Of a DNA stretch of 43,779 nt, positions 1 through 9,313 are shown in pieces. Below the pieces are notes generated by a model, which saw nothing but the letters and a program-made list of their open reading frames with translations, was not told the origin of the DNA and searched no databases. The first letter of the stretch is position 1. Each line of letters starts with the position of its first letter. The position numbers were made by a program, and so were the translations under genes. The DNA comes from CBFIHN01 sp965662575 (lineage in GTDB: Bacteria > Pseudomonadota > Gammaproteobacteria > Francisellales > CACEW01), in the NCBI GenBank assembly GCA_965662575.1, contig CBFIHN010000010.1:1-43779 (forward strand), read 5' to 3'.

Positions 1-128
1 CACGCATAACCATAAAATTAATATAGAGTTATTTTTGATGTTTTGCCAGGTTATTGCTGCTTTTGAAATGACGCTGAGTTTCTCCCCTGACGAAGCTACC
101 GTCTTTTTGCTCACTTCTACACGAAAGA

Positions 129-157
129 TGTCATTCCCGCGAAGGAAGGGACCCAAG
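129..157. repeat. REP-like palindromic repeat downstream of gyrA
   Basis: The 269 bases after gyrA hold no convincing gene. Within them lies an imperfect palindrome beginning GTCATTCCCGCGAAGG and continuing into AGGGACCC. It resembles the widespread dispersed intergenic repeat whose consensus arms are ATTCCCGCG and CGCGGGAAT; the right arm here is degenerate. Only one copy is visible in this window, so repeat status rests on similarity to a known type. No T-rich terminator is evident behind gyrA. Confidence 0.4.
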
Positions 158-269
158 CATCAAAAATTAAACTCCCGACTGCATGGAGACAACAATAGAT
201 TCACTTGTCGTCTTTTGCCATATTATCGAGCTTGCCATCAGTTGGTTTATTCATGTTTAAAATCTACGC

Positions 270-2864
270 CTACTCTGACACCTCAACGTCAGCATTAGAC
301 TCAGCATCTGTATCACTGTCAAGTATGTCGTCCACGTCAAGTTCATCAATACGCTTAACATCAATCAGCTTATGCTCATCACCCAAATTGATCAAACGCA
401 CCCCTTGGGTATTACGACCGATGACTGAAATTTCACTCGCCCGCGTACGCACCAAAGTCCCACCATCAGTAATCAGCATGACATCATCAGCATCACTAAC
501 CAACTGTGCAGCAACCACATGGCCATTGCGCTCAGTGGTTTGTATTGACATCACACCTTGTGCACCTCGGTTAACTTGACGATATTCTTCAACGTCAGTG
601 CGTTTTCCATAGCCATTTTCAGTGGCCGTTAGAATATGTCCTCTCTGTTCACCAACAATAATTAATGAAATCACTCTTTGTCCTTCGAGCAAGCGAATAC
701 CCCGTACCCCTTTGGCAATACGCCCCATTGGACGGACATTCGACTCATCAAAGCGTACCGCTTTACCACCGTTACTAAACAACATAATTTGTTTGGTACC
801 GTCGGTTAAACCCACGCCAATCAAGCGGTCACCATCATTGATATCAACCGCACGAATACCATTGGCACGTGGACGTGAAAAAGCAGATAAGGCCGTCTTT
901 TTCACCGTCCCCATCTCAGTTGCCATAAACACATATTGATCATCAGTAAATTCACGCACTGGCAATAAAGCATTGATCGTTTCACCCTCTTCCAGCGGTA
1001 ATAAATTGACAATTGGGCGACCACGAGACGCACGACCAGCTTGAGGAAACTCGTAGACTTTTTTCCAATATAACTTACCAAGGCTTGAAAAGCACAACAT
1101 GGTTGCATGGGTGCTAGAGATAGCCAATTGCTCAATATAATCCTCATCTTTTACCGCTGCTGCAGCCTTGCCACGGCCACCACGACGTTGTGCTTGATAC
1201 GCACTCACTGGCTGAGATTTGACATACCCGGTGCTTGATAAAGTCACCACCATATCTTCTTCAGCAATTAAGTCTTCAATACTAAAGTCATTGTGGCTAG
1301 AGGTAATTTCCGTTCGGCGCACATCACCAAATTGCTGTTTAATCTCTGCTAGCTCATCACAAATGACCTGCATTAATCGATCAAAGTTAGCCAAAATATC
1401 AAGTAAATCAGCAATCACTTCTAATAGTTGTTGATATTCAGCAATAATTTTATCTTGCTCAAGCCCTGTCAGACGGTGCAAACGCAATTCTAAAATCGCA
1501 TCGACTTGCGCTGGTGATAGTTGATATTGACCATCATGTAAGCCATAAGTTTTCGCTAGACCTTCAGGGCGGCAAGCACCGACATCTGTGCGTTCCAGCA
1601 TCTCTTTGACCAGACCTGCAGCCCAAGTTTTACCCAGTAGTTTTTCCTTGGCTTGCGCTGAATTTTTGGACGCTTTAATTAAGGCAATCATTTCATCAAT
1701 ATTTGATAATGCTATGCCTAGCCCTTCTAAAATATGTGCACGTTCACGCGCTTTACGTAGCTCATAGATCGTCCGGCGAGTGACGACTTCTTGGCGATGG
1801 CGAATAAATGCCTGTAGCACTTCTTTCAGATTGAGTAGCTTTGGCTGGTTATCAACTAAAGCGACCATGTTAATACCAAACACCACTTGCATTTGTGTAT
1901 GAGCATAGAGATTATTTAAAACAACATCCGTGATTTCACCGCGGCGCAGCTCGATCACGACGCGCATACCATCTTTATCAGACTCATCACGCAGTTCGGA
2001 AATACCCTCGATTTTTTTATCTTTAACCAATTCCGCAATCTTTTCGATCAACCGTGCTTTATTAACCTGATAAGGCAGCTCACTAATGACAATGCGCTCA
2101 CGCCCGGTAGAGGTTGTTTCGATTTCGGTGCGCGCCCGAATATAGATACGGCCTCGGCCCGTACGATACGCTTCGACAATACCCGCACGACCACTAATAA
2201 TCCCAGCCGTTGGGAAATCAGGACCTGGAATGTAAGCCATGAGCTCATCAATATCTGTTTCCGGCTTTTCAATTAAGGCCAAACAACCGTCAATAATTTC
2301 GTTGAGGTTATGCGGCGGAATATTGGTTGCCATACCAACCGCAATACCCGAAGAACCATTAACCAATAGGTTAGGAATACGTGTCGGCAAAACACTGGGA
2401 ATCCATTCACTTTCATCATAGTTAGGGACAAAATCAACCGTCTCTTTATCCAGGTCACTCAATAGGGAGTGGGCAAAACGATCCATTCGGACTTCGGTAT
2501 ATCGCATTGCCGCAGCAGAATCGCCATCAACCGAACCGAAGTTCCCCTGACCATCAACCAGCATATAACGCATCGAGAAATCCTGAGCCATCCGCACGAT
2601 GGTGTCATACACAGCGGTATCGCCATGGGGATGATATTTACCGATCACATCACCCACTACCCGCGCAGATTTTTTGTATGGCTTATTGAAATCATTACCT
2701 AACTCACGCATAGCAAATAATACTCGGCGATGTACTGGTTTTAAGCCATCTCGTACATCTGGCAATGCACGACCAACAATCACGCTCATGGCATAATCAA
2801 GATAAGATTGTTTGAGCTCTTGCTCAATGGTAACGGGCATAATTTCTGTCATCGAATCGGACAT
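270..2864 (-). CDS. gyrA: DNA gyrase subunit A
   Basis: Breakage-reunion subunit of DNA gyrase, which with GyrB introduces ATP-driven negative supercoils. At 864 aa it is close to the E. coli length. The N-terminal winged-helix/tower region carries the quinolone-resistance-determining region: HPHGD at 78-82, Thr at 83, Asp at 87 and the catalytic Tyr122 in RYTE, all in register with E. coli numbering. The C-terminal beta-pinwheel contains the GyrA box QRRGGRG, and the protein ends in an acidic tail (DVDDILDSD and onwards), as in E. coli. The start is supported by AAAGG about 7 nt upstream. Thr83 instead of Ser83 is a common natural state in other gammaproteobacteria, so it does not by itself show acquired resistance. 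The gene is monocistronic here, with its own promoter candidate. Confidence 0.98.
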   Translation of the reverse strand: MSDSMTEIMPVTIEQELKQSYLDYAMSVIVGRALPDVRDGLKPVHRRVLFAMRELGNDFNKPYKKSARVVGDVIGKYHPHGDTAVYDTIVRMAQDFSMRYMLVDGQGNFGSVDGDSAAAMRYTEVRMDRFAHSLLSDLDKETVDFVPNYDESEWIPSVLPTRIPNLLVNGSSGIAVGMATNIPPHNLNEIIDGCLALIEKPETDIDELMAYIPGPDFPTAGIISGRAGIVEAYRTGRGRIYIRARTEIETTSTGRERIVISELPYQVNKARLIEKIAELVKDKKIEGISELRDESDKDGMRVVIELRRGEITDVVLNNLYAHTQMQVVFGINMVALVDNQPKLLNLKEVLQAFIRHRQEVVTRRTIYELRKARERAHILEGLGIALSNIDEMIALIKASKNSAQAKEKLLGKTWAAGLVKEMLERTDVGACRPEGLAKTYGLHDGQYQLSPAQVDAILELRLHRLTGLEQDKIIAEYQQLLEVIADLLDILANFDRLMQVICDELAEIKQQFGDVRRTEITSSHNDFSIEDLIAEEDMVVTLSSTGYVKSQPVSAYQAQRRGGRGKAAAAVKDEDYIEQLAISSTHATMLCFSSLGKLYWKKVYEFPQAGRASRGRPIVNLLPLEEGETINALLPVREFTDDQYVFMATEMGTVKKTALSAFSRPRANGIRAVDINDGDRLIGVGLTDGTKQIMLFSNGGKAVRFDESNVRPMGRIAKGVRGIRLLEGQRVISLIIVGEQRGHILTATENGYGKRTDVEEYRQVNRGAQGVMSIQTTERNGHVVAAQLVSDADDVMLITDGGTLVRTRASEISVIGRNTQGVRLINLGDEHKLIDVKRIDELDVDDILDSDTDAESNADVEVSE

Positions 2865-2904
2865 GGAAAACCTTTATCATCTCAGTGATCTTAATCTAAT
2901 GAAA

Positions 2905-2934
2905 ATTATAACAAAACCAATGTATAAAGTGTAA
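2905..2934 (-). promoter_or_regulatory. Candidate sigma70 promoter for gyrA
   Basis: On the minus strand a perfect -10 box TATAAT (2905-2910) lies 18 bp from a -35-like TTACAC (2929-2934), about 40 bp upstream of the gyrA start. The region between obgE and gyrA is AT-rich and has no other strong candidate. This is motif matching only. Confidence 0.5.
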
Positions 2935-3083
2935 TTGACAGCATCTGGCTAATCACATTTACAATGACTCCAGCTTAACGGCTATTTTTGCCCTCAGACA
3001 AGATTTATAAAAAGGCTACTGGCAGATAAGATGGGTTGCTAGCCCTTAATTTACAATAGCTCCTTAGGTAAGAAAAGCCAGAA

Positions 3084-4130
3084 TCAAGATAAAACATCCC
3101 ATGGTTCAGCTTGTTGATGATCATCACGGTGTTGCAGCCTTTGCGCAAGGTCAGCAACCAACTTTTTTGTCCCCTGCTGACTAACAGCTGAAATCTGATA
3201 AACTGGCCCAGTCCATGCGGCTTTATCAATAATTTGCTGACAAATGTTTTCTGCATCATCTGTCGCAAGCAAATCAATTTTGTTCAACACCAGCCAACGT
3301 TCTTGCTCTGCTAAGCGCCGATCATAACGCATCAATTCGTTAACTATCACTGCCATAGACTCAGCAGGATCTGATTGATCATAGGGTAAAACATCGACAA
3401 CATGTAACACGATACGGGTTCTTGATAAGTGCTTTAAAAAGCGCAGACCAAGCCCTGCCCCTTCTGCCGCACCTTCAATAACACCCGGAATATCAGCAAT
3501 AACAAAACTTTGCTCGGAACTAACTCTCACCACCCCGAGGTTTGGATACATTGTCGTAAAGGGGTAATCTGCAACTTTCGGCTTGGCAGCAGAAACGGCT
3601 CTAATTAAGGTTGATTTCCCGGCATTTGGAAAACCCAGCAAACCAACATCTGCGAGTAATTTAAGCTCTAATCTAACTTGTCGAGACTCTCCCGGATCAC
3701 CTTTGGTGCTTTGACGCGGCGCTCGATTAACACTACTTTTAAAACGTGTATTCCCTAAACCATGGAACCCTGCTTTGGCAATCAACAACTTGTCACCGGG
3801 CTTGAGCACTTCACCAATACATTCTTCCGTTGCCACATCATAAACAACTGTACCGGCGGCAACTGGTAACACTAAGTTGTCACCTTTTTTACCCGTGCAA
3901 TTACTGCCTGCACCAGGTTGACCATTTTCTGCCTTAAATTGCCTTGTGTAGCGGTAATCCACCAAAGTATTGATGTTGGCATCCGCCTGAACATAGACAT
4001 GACCACCGTCACCGCCATCACCACCATCAGGACCACCGAAAGGAATATATTTTTCACGGCGAAAACTGACACAGCCATCACCACCTTTCCCGGCCGTTAC
4101 GTCTATTTTCACCTCATCTACAAAGCGCAT
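3084..4130 (-). CDS. obgE: GTPase Obg/CgtA
   Basis: Essential ribosome-associated GTPase involved in 50S maturation and stress signalling. The 348-aa product starts MRFVDEVKI, the family's standard N-terminus, with AAGAGG about 6 nt upstream; an open frame 9 codons longer lacks this support. Residues 1-158 form the glycine-rich Obg fold (GGPDGGDGGDGG at 32-43). The G domain follows, with P-loop GFPNAGKS at 166-173, switch II DIPG at 213-216 and NKID at 283-286. It lies 109 bp beyond rpmA, the usual rplU-rpmA-obgE order, but an intrinsic terminator separates it from rpmA. Expression therefore needs read-through or its own promoter. Confidence 0.97.
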   Translation of the reverse strand: MRFVDEVKIDVTAGKGGDGCVSFRREKYIPFGGPDGGDGGDGGHVYVQADANINTLVDYRYTRQFKAENGQPGAGSNCTGKKGDNLVLPVAAGTVVYDVATEECIGEVLKPGDKLLIAKAGFHGLGNTRFKSSVNRAPRQSTKGDPGESRQVRLELKLLADVGLLGFPNAGKSTLIRAVSAAKPKVADYPFTTMYPNLGVVRVSSEQSFVIADIPGVIEGAAEGAGLGLRFLKHLSRTRIVLHVVDVLPYDQSDPAESMAVIVNELMRYDRRLAEQERWLVLNKIDLLATDDAENICQQIIDKAAWTGPVYQISAVSQQGTKKLVADLAQRLQHRDDHQQAEPWDVLS

Positions 4131-4222
4131 GACTTGCCTCTTGATTAACCATAGCACTTACCCGAGGTAATCGAATATTTTTGTCATCAACAAAAAGAGG
4201 ATTGATGTATCAGATAAGTGAT

Positions 4223-4252
4223 AAAAAAAAAAGCGCCTTACGGCGCCTTTTG
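4223..4252 (-). terminator. Rho-independent terminator after rplU-rpmA
   Basis: Read on the minus strand, GCGCC and GGCGC arms with a 4-base loop (4233-4246) are followed by about ten T residues. It lies 15-44 bp past the rpmA stop codon and separates the ribosomal-protein pair from obgE. Confidence 0.85.
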
Positions 4253-4266
4253 TATCACAGCATCTC

Positions 4267-4527
4267 TTATGACGCTGCTTTAATTCTCACATACTGACGA
4301 TTCATGGGACCATATTGGTAAAACTCAACATGCCCATCAGTTTTTGCATACAAGGTATGGTCACGACCACAGCCAACATTTGGACCAGCATGTGTCTTGG
4401 TGCCACGTTGACGAAGAATAATCGTACCTGCTGCCACAAGTTGTCCGCCAAAACGCTTGACACCAAGCATCTTAGGATTGGAATCGCGACCGTTACGGGT
4501 ACTACCGCCTGCTTTTTTATGAGCCAT
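4267..4527 (-). CDS. rpmA: 50S ribosomal protein bL27
   Basis: Protein of the large subunit near the peptidyl-transferase centre. The 86-aa sequence begins MAHKKAGGSTRNGRDSNPK, the diagnostic bL27 N-terminus that reaches the tRNA acceptor ends. It has no N-terminal extension of the Firmicutes cleavage type. It follows rplU by 11 bp and shares its promoter, with a strong terminator downstream. Confidence 0.98.
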   Translation of the reverse strand: MAHKKAGGSTRNGRDSNPKMLGVKRFGGQLVAAGTIILRQRGTKTHAGPNVGCGRDHTLYAKTDGHVEFYQYGPMNRQYVRIKAAS

Positions 4528-4538
4528 GAATAAACTCC

Positions 4539-4850
4539 TTATGCTTTAATTTTAGTAATTTTAACCGCCGTAAAATACTGGCGATGCCCTTGACGCTTCA
4601 TCGAATGCTTACGACGGCGAAACTTAATAATCCGGACTTTTTTAGCACGACCTTGATCAACAACTTCCGCAGTGACTTGGGCTTTATCAAGATACGGCGT
4701 GCCAACTTTTACCTCATCACCATTGGCAACCATTAAGACCTTGTCAAAGTCAATTTTATCGCCAATACCGTTTTCTAATTTTTCAATTTTTAAGGTCTCA
4801 CCCTCAATCACTTTATGTTGCTTACCGCCAGTTAAAATCACTGCGTACAT
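4539..4850 (-). CDS. rplU: 50S ribosomal protein bL21
   Basis: Large-subunit protein that binds 23S rRNA. At 103 aa it has normal length. It starts MYAVILTGGKQHKV and carries the basic bL21 signature KFRRRKHSMKRQGHRQ near residues 76-91. GGAG lies 8 nt before the start codon and a good sigma70 promoter lies about 50 bp upstream. First gene of the rplU-rpmA operon. Confidence 0.98.
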   Translation of the reverse strand: MYAVILTGGKQHKVIEGETLKIEKLENGIGDKIDFDKVLMVANGDEVKVGTPYLDKAQVTAEVVDQGRAKKVRIIKFRRRKHSMKRQGHRQYFTAVKITKIKA

Positions 4851-4897
4851 GACTAGTCTCCGATAGGATCAAATAGATAATTCAAAAATGACGCAAG

Positions 4898-4926
4898 AGT
4901 ATAGCCAAATCAAGGTAATAGCGCAA
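4898..4926 (-). promoter_or_regulatory. Sigma70 promoter for rplU-rpmA
   Basis: On the minus strand TTGCGC (-35, 4921-4926), a 17-bp spacer and TATACT (-10, 4898-4903) lie between the lon stop and the rplU start, giving a short leader of about 40 nt. The near-consensus hexamers and ideal spacing suit a strongly expressed ribosomal operon. Confidence 0.7.
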
Positions 4927-4940
4927 GAATACAAATGTTT

Positions 4941-7286
4941 TTATTTGATATTTTTTGCCAGCGCTAACGCCAGAACATCATCAATCCATTGCAAAGCATG
5001 AATTTCTAATGGCCCTGTAATTTCTGTTGGAATTTCTGTTAAATCACGCGCATTATCAGCAGGAATAATCACTGTTTTCACACCACCACGACGCGCAGCT
5101 AATAACTTTTCCTTAAGACCTCCGATCGGCAACACCTCACCACGCAGGGTAATTTCACCCGTCATAGCAATATCAGCGCGCACAGCTCGCTCAGATAGCG
5201 CCGAGATCAAGGCCGTGCACATAGCGATTCCCGCACTGGGGCCATCTTTTGGTGTTGCACCTTCAGGCACATGAATATGAACATCATGATGTTCGTAGAA
5301 ATCATCTGAGATTTGATACTCTTTTGCATGCGCACGCACTACCGTCATGGCGGCCTGAATCGACTCTTGCATCACTTCACCTAACTGCCCGGTTGAGAGA
5401 CTTTTCCCCTTACCCGGAACCACTGAGGCTTCAATTTTTAACAACTCACCACCGACTTCTGTCCAAGCCAAACCCGTGACCTGGCCGACCTGATCTTGTT
5501 GATCAGCAAGACCATAACGAAACTTCCTGACACCAAGATAATCCGCTAGGTTTTTAGTGCCAATCCGTATCGCTGTTGACTGCTGCGAAACAATCTGCCT
5601 AACAGCTTTACGGCACAACTTTGCTAATTCACGCTCCAAACTACGCACACCCGCCTCACGAGTATAGTAGCGAATAATATCCAGAATCACCGTATCGGTA
5701 ATAGATAATTCTTTCTTTTTCAATCCGGCTGATTGTAATGACTTAGGAACAAGATAATTTTTGGCAATGGCCAATTTTTCATCTTCAGTATACCCTGACA
5801 GACGAATGACTTCCATTCGATCAAGCAAGGCACTGGGAATATCCATGCTGTTTGCCGTTGCAACAAACATCACATCAGACAGGTCATAATCAACCTCAAG
5901 GTAGTGGTCGTTGAAATGTGCATTTTGCTCAGGGTCAAGCACCTCCAGCAAAGCAGAGGCAGGATCACCACGAAAGTCTTGCGCCATTTTATCAATTTCA
6001 TCGAGCAAAACCATGGGGTTTTTGGTTTTTGCTTTGGTCATTTTTTGAATAATACGCCCAGGCATGGCCCCGACATAGGTGCGCCGATGACCACGAATTT
6101 CAGCCTCATCTCGAACACCACCTAAGGCAATGCGCGCAAAATTTCGCCCTGTAGCACGTGCTATGGACTCACCCAAAGACGTTTTACCCACACCAGGAGG
6201 CCCAACCAAACATAAAATTGGCCCCTTGAGCTTGCCAACACGTTGCTGCACAGCTAAATATTCGAGAATACGCTCTTTAACCTTGTCAAGCCCATAATGA
6301 TCTTCATCCAACCTTGCTTCAGCAGCAAGCAAGTCATGCTTCACTCGACTACGCTTTGACCAGGGGACATTGATCAAGGTCTCAATATAATTTCTGACAA
6401 CAGCTGCCTCCGCAGCCATGGGCGGCATATTTTTCAACTTCTTAAGTTCAGACAATGCTTTATTTTTTGCCTCTTTGGACATTTTAGCTTGTTCAATCTT
6501 TGTAGCTAAAACATCAAAATCAGATTGACCATCTTCACCGGTACCCAACTCTTTTTGAATCGCTTTCATCTGCTCGTTAAGATAGAAGTCACGGTGGTGT
6601 TTTTCCATTTGTTGCTTGACTCGACTACGGATTTTTTTCTCAACCTGTAGGACATCAATCTCACTTTCCATGACCGCAATCAGTTCTTGCACGCGTTTTT
6701 GCAAACTGGTGATTTCAAGGATCTTTTGTCGATGCGTCAGTTTTAACACCAAATGCGCAGCAACCGTATCGGCAAGTCGGCTTAAATCATCGATTCCTGA
6801 CAAAGAGGAGGTCACCTCTGGTGGAATTTTTTTATTAACCTTGACATATTGGTCAAACTGCGCGACCAGTGAACGTAACAATGGCTCGTGATCTTCATCC
6901 TCAAATGGCTCATCATCCAATGCACTGATTTCAGCCGCGAGATAGTCTTTATGCTCTTCAAAATTGACCACGGCGGCGCGAATCCCACCTTCAACCAAGA
7001 CTTTTAATGTACCATCTGGTAGACGCAATAATTGTAACACCGTCGCGACAGTGCCAATTCGATAAAGCTCATCCTGTTCTGGCTCTCTATCTTCAGGGTG
7101 TGTCTGTGCCAATAAAAAAATCTTCTGGCTGGCGGCAACTGCGGCTTCAACAGCATGAATGGAACGATGACGACCAACGAATAGCGGCGTGACCATATGC
7201 GGATAAACAACCACATCACGCAACGGCAATACAGGCAAGCTGCGTTCGTCTTCGATCACCGTGCCTTGAACAACGGCTTTGTTCAT
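4941..7286 (-). CDS. lon: ATP-dependent protease Lon (LonA)
   Basis: Cytoplasmic AAA+ serine protease that degrades misfolded and regulatory proteins. The 781-aa product has the LonA order: N-terminal substrate-binding LAN domain (from LPVLPLRDVVVYP), a coiled-coil linker, the AAA+ module with P-loop GPPGVGKT and Walker B VLLDEIDK, and the C-terminal protease with the Ser-Lys dyad (Ser684 in DGPSAG, Lys727 in GGLKEK). It begins 5 bp after clpX, and its Shine-Dalgarno GGAGAG is formed by the last clpX codons, suggesting coupled translation. The hupB gene that often follows lon in related bacteria is absent; rplU-rpmA comes next. Confidence 0.98.
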   Translation of the reverse strand: MNKAVVQGTVIEDERSLPVLPLRDVVVYPHMVTPLFVGRHRSIHAVEAAVAASQKIFLLAQTHPEDREPEQDELYRIGTVATVLQLLRLPDGTLKVLVEGGIRAAVVNFEEHKDYLAAEISALDDEPFEDEDHEPLLRSLVAQFDQYVKVNKKIPPEVTSSLSGIDDLSRLADTVAAHLVLKLTHRQKILEITSLQKRVQELIAVMESEIDVLQVEKKIRSRVKQQMEKHHRDFYLNEQMKAIQKELGTGEDGQSDFDVLATKIEQAKMSKEAKNKALSELKKLKNMPPMAAEAAVVRNYIETLINVPWSKRSRVKHDLLAAEARLDEDHYGLDKVKERILEYLAVQQRVGKLKGPILCLVGPPGVGKTSLGESIARATGRNFARIALGGVRDEAEIRGHRRTYVGAMPGRIIQKMTKAKTKNPMVLLDEIDKMAQDFRGDPASALLEVLDPEQNAHFNDHYLEVDYDLSDVMFVATANSMDIPSALLDRMEVIRLSGYTEDEKLAIAKNYLVPKSLQSAGLKKKELSITDTVILDIIRYYTREAGVRSLERELAKLCRKAVRQIVSQQSTAIRIGTKNLADYLGVRKFRYGLADQQDQVGQVTGLAWTEVGGELLKIEASVVPGKGKSLSTGQLGEVMQESIQAAMTVVRAHAKEYQISDDFYEHHDVHIHVPEGATPKDGPSAGIAMCTALISALSERAVRADIAMTGEITLRGEVLPIGGLKEKLLAARRGGVKTVIIPADNARDLTEIPTEITGPLEIHALQWIDDVLALALAKNIK

Positions 7287-7291
7287 GCGAT

Positions 7292-8587
7292 TTACTCTCC
7301 GCTAACCTTATCTAATAACATACGCTGTTCTTTCTCATCATCCATGATTAACAGCGGGGTTTTCTCTCGACGAATCACATCGGCATCAATCACTACCTTC
7401 TTCACACCTTGGGCAGACGGTAAGATAAACATGGTATCAAGCAAAGCTTCTTCTAAAATGGCACGCAACCCACGCGCCCCTGTTTTACGCTCTAAGGCAT
7501 ATTTTGCGGCCGTTGTAATTGCGTCGTCGCGAAACTCTAAAGCCACCTCTTCCATTGACAATAAGGCTTGATATTGTTTGGTCAATGCATTTTTAGGCTC
7601 TGTTAAAATCTTAATCAATGCGTCTTCATCAAGATCTTCCAATGTTGCAACCACGGGTAAACGCCCGGTAAATTCAGGAATTAAACCAAACTTAATTAAA
7701 TCATCTGGCTCAACTTGTGAGACTAACTCACTAAAGCTTTTGGCTTCCGCTTTGCTACGAATTTCAGCATCAAACCCAATGCCTACTTGCTCTGTCCGTG
7801 CCTGGATAATTTTTTCCAACCCGGCAAAAGCACCCCCACAAATAAATAAAATTTTTGAGGTATCAATTTGCTCAAACTCTTGCTGCGGATGCTTACGTCC
7901 CCCTTTTGGCGGCACTGAAGCAACCGTGCCCTCAATCAATTTTAGCAAAGCTTGCTGCACCCCTTCACCAGAAACATCTCGTGTGATCGAAGGATTTTCC
8001 GACTTGCGCGTAATCTTATCAATTTCATCAATATAAATGATGCCTCGTTGCGCGCGATCGGCATTGTGATCAGCACTTTGCAATAATTTTTGAATCACGT
8101 TTTCAACATCTTCACCAACGTAACCCGCTTCTGTCAATGTCGTTGCATCAGCCATGGCAAACGGCACATCAAGCAATTTGGCTAATGTTTGCGCTAGTAA
8201 TGTTTTACCACTGCCAGTTGGACCAATCAACAAAATATTGCTTTTACTGAGCTCTACATCGTGATCTGCGGCTTTCACACTGTGGCGCTTATAGTGATTA
8301 TAGACGGCAACTGCCAGCACTTTCTTCGCATGATCTTGACCAATAACGTATTGATCCAACTTGTCTTTGAGCTGCTGTGGCGTTGGCAACTCTTTATTAT
8401 CTTTGACATCACTGAGATCACTACCAAGATCTTCCTTAATAATATCAGAGCAAAGCGCAACGCACTCATCACAAACATAGACAGACGGACCAGCAATCAG
8501 CTTTCGCACTTCATGCTGACTCTTGCCACAAAAAGAACAGTACAGAGTATGTTTACCACCCCCAGTGCTTTTGGTTTTTTTAGTCAT
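7292..8587 (-). CDS. clpX: ATP-dependent Clp protease, ATPase subunit ClpX
   Basis: AAA+ unfoldase that recognises substrates and feeds them to ClpP. 431 aa. The N-terminal C4 zinc-binding domain uses Cys17, Cys20, Cys39 and Cys42. The AAA+ core has P-loop GPTGSGKT, the pore loop GYVG and Walker B IIYIDEIDK. An IGF-type ClpP-contact loop is represented by VGIGFDAE. It lies between clpP (9 bp upstream) and lon (5 bp downstream) in the classical tig-clpP-clpX-lon order, so it is almost certainly co-transcribed with clpP. Confidence 0.98.
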   Translation of the reverse strand: MTKKTKSTGGGKHTLYCSFCGKSQHEVRKLIAGPSVYVCDECVALCSDIIKEDLGSDLSDVKDNKELPTPQQLKDKLDQYVIGQDHAKKVLAVAVYNHYKRHSVKAADHDVELSKSNILLIGPTGSGKTLLAQTLAKLLDVPFAMADATTLTEAGYVGEDVENVIQKLLQSADHNADRAQRGIIYIDEIDKITRKSENPSITRDVSGEGVQQALLKLIEGTVASVPPKGGRKHPQQEFEQIDTSKILFICGGAFAGLEKIIQARTEQVGIGFDAEIRSKAEAKSFSELVSQVEPDDLIKFGLIPEFTGRLPVVATLEDLDEDALIKILTEPKNALTKQYQALLSMEEVALEFRDDAITTAAKYALERKTGARGLRAILEEALLDTMFILPSAQGVKKVVIDADVIRREKTPLLIMDDEKEQRMLLDKVSGE

Positions 8588-8596
8588 TTGCCACCC

Positions 8597-9211
8597 TTAT
8601 GCTTGATCAGCGTCTGTCTTTTGCCGAGGCTCGTAGACAGAATCAATTAATCCATAAGCCTTAGCCTCTTCTGCAGACATAAAATTATCACGCTCCGTAT
8701 CAGTAACCACTTTTTTATAATCTTGGCCTGTATGCTTTGCTAATAAGGTATTCAACGTCTCTTTGACTCGCATGGTGTGACGTGCATGAATTTCAATGTC
8801 GGTTGCTTGTCCCTGATAACCCCCTAAAGGCTGGTGAATCATCACTGTTGAATGCGGCAAACAATGCCGTTTGCCCGGCGCACCGGCAGCGAGAAGCACT
8901 GCACCCATACTTGCTGCTTGACCGACACAGAGGGTACTAACATCAGGTTTGATAAACTGCATGGTGTCATAAATTGACAAGCCAGCGGTAACCACACCAC
9001 CGGGTGAATTAATATACAAACTGATATCCTTATCCGGATTTTCAGACTCTAAAAATAGCAATTGTGCAACAATCAGATTTGCCATATGATCATTGACCTC
9101 ACCGACTGCAAAAATGACGCGTTCTTTCAGTAATCGCGAATAAATATCAAACGAGCGCTCACCACGAGCGGTTTGTTCAATCACCATAGGGACTAATGTT
9201 GAGTTATGCAC
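8597..9211 (-). CDS. clpP: ATP-dependent Clp protease, proteolytic subunit ClpP
   Basis: Tetradecameric serine peptidase that works with ClpX. 204 aa. The triad is visible as Ser101 (GQAASMGA), His126 (MIHQPLGG) and Asp175 (DTERD), each shifted by 10 from E. coli precursor numbering. The start codon is GTG, chosen because AGAGGTGG sits 5 nt upstream and the product then begins just before the conserved LVPMVIEQTARGERS. A nearby ATG overlapping the GTG is out of frame. The gene follows tig after 102 bp containing a strong GC hairpin. Confidence 0.97.
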   Translation of the reverse strand: MHNSTLVPMVIEQTARGERSFDIYSRLLKERVIFAVGEVNDHMANLIVAQLLFLESENPDKDISLYINSPGGVVTAGLSIYDTMQFIKPDVSTLCVGQAASMGAVLLAAGAPGKRHCLPHSTVMIHQPLGGYQGQATDIEIHARHTMRVKETLNTLLAKHTGQDYKKVVTDTERDNFMSAEEAKAYGLIDSVYEPRQKTDADQA

Positions 9212-9257
9212 ATTCCACCTCTTTAAAATACATGTAGACTACGTCTATCAATAGGGA

Positions 9258-9279
9258 TCCTCCGGCTACCACCGGAGGA
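9258..9279 (-). other. GC-rich hairpin between tig and clpP
   Basis: A perfect 8-bp stem, TCCTCCGG and CCGGAGGA, with a 6-base loop lies between the tig stop and the clpP start. No T tract follows in either direction, so it is not a standard intrinsic terminator. It could be an RNA processing or stabilising structure that sets the relative levels of tig and clpPX mRNA. Confidence 0.55.
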
Positions 9280-9313
9280 AATAGAGTTTAGGCCATCATA
9301 TGCCTGATTGGTA

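Noticed and set aside
35..298. 87-codon plus-strand frame at the left edge
   Set aside because: It runs through the REP-like palindrome and into the 3' end of gyrA; the product has no family features.
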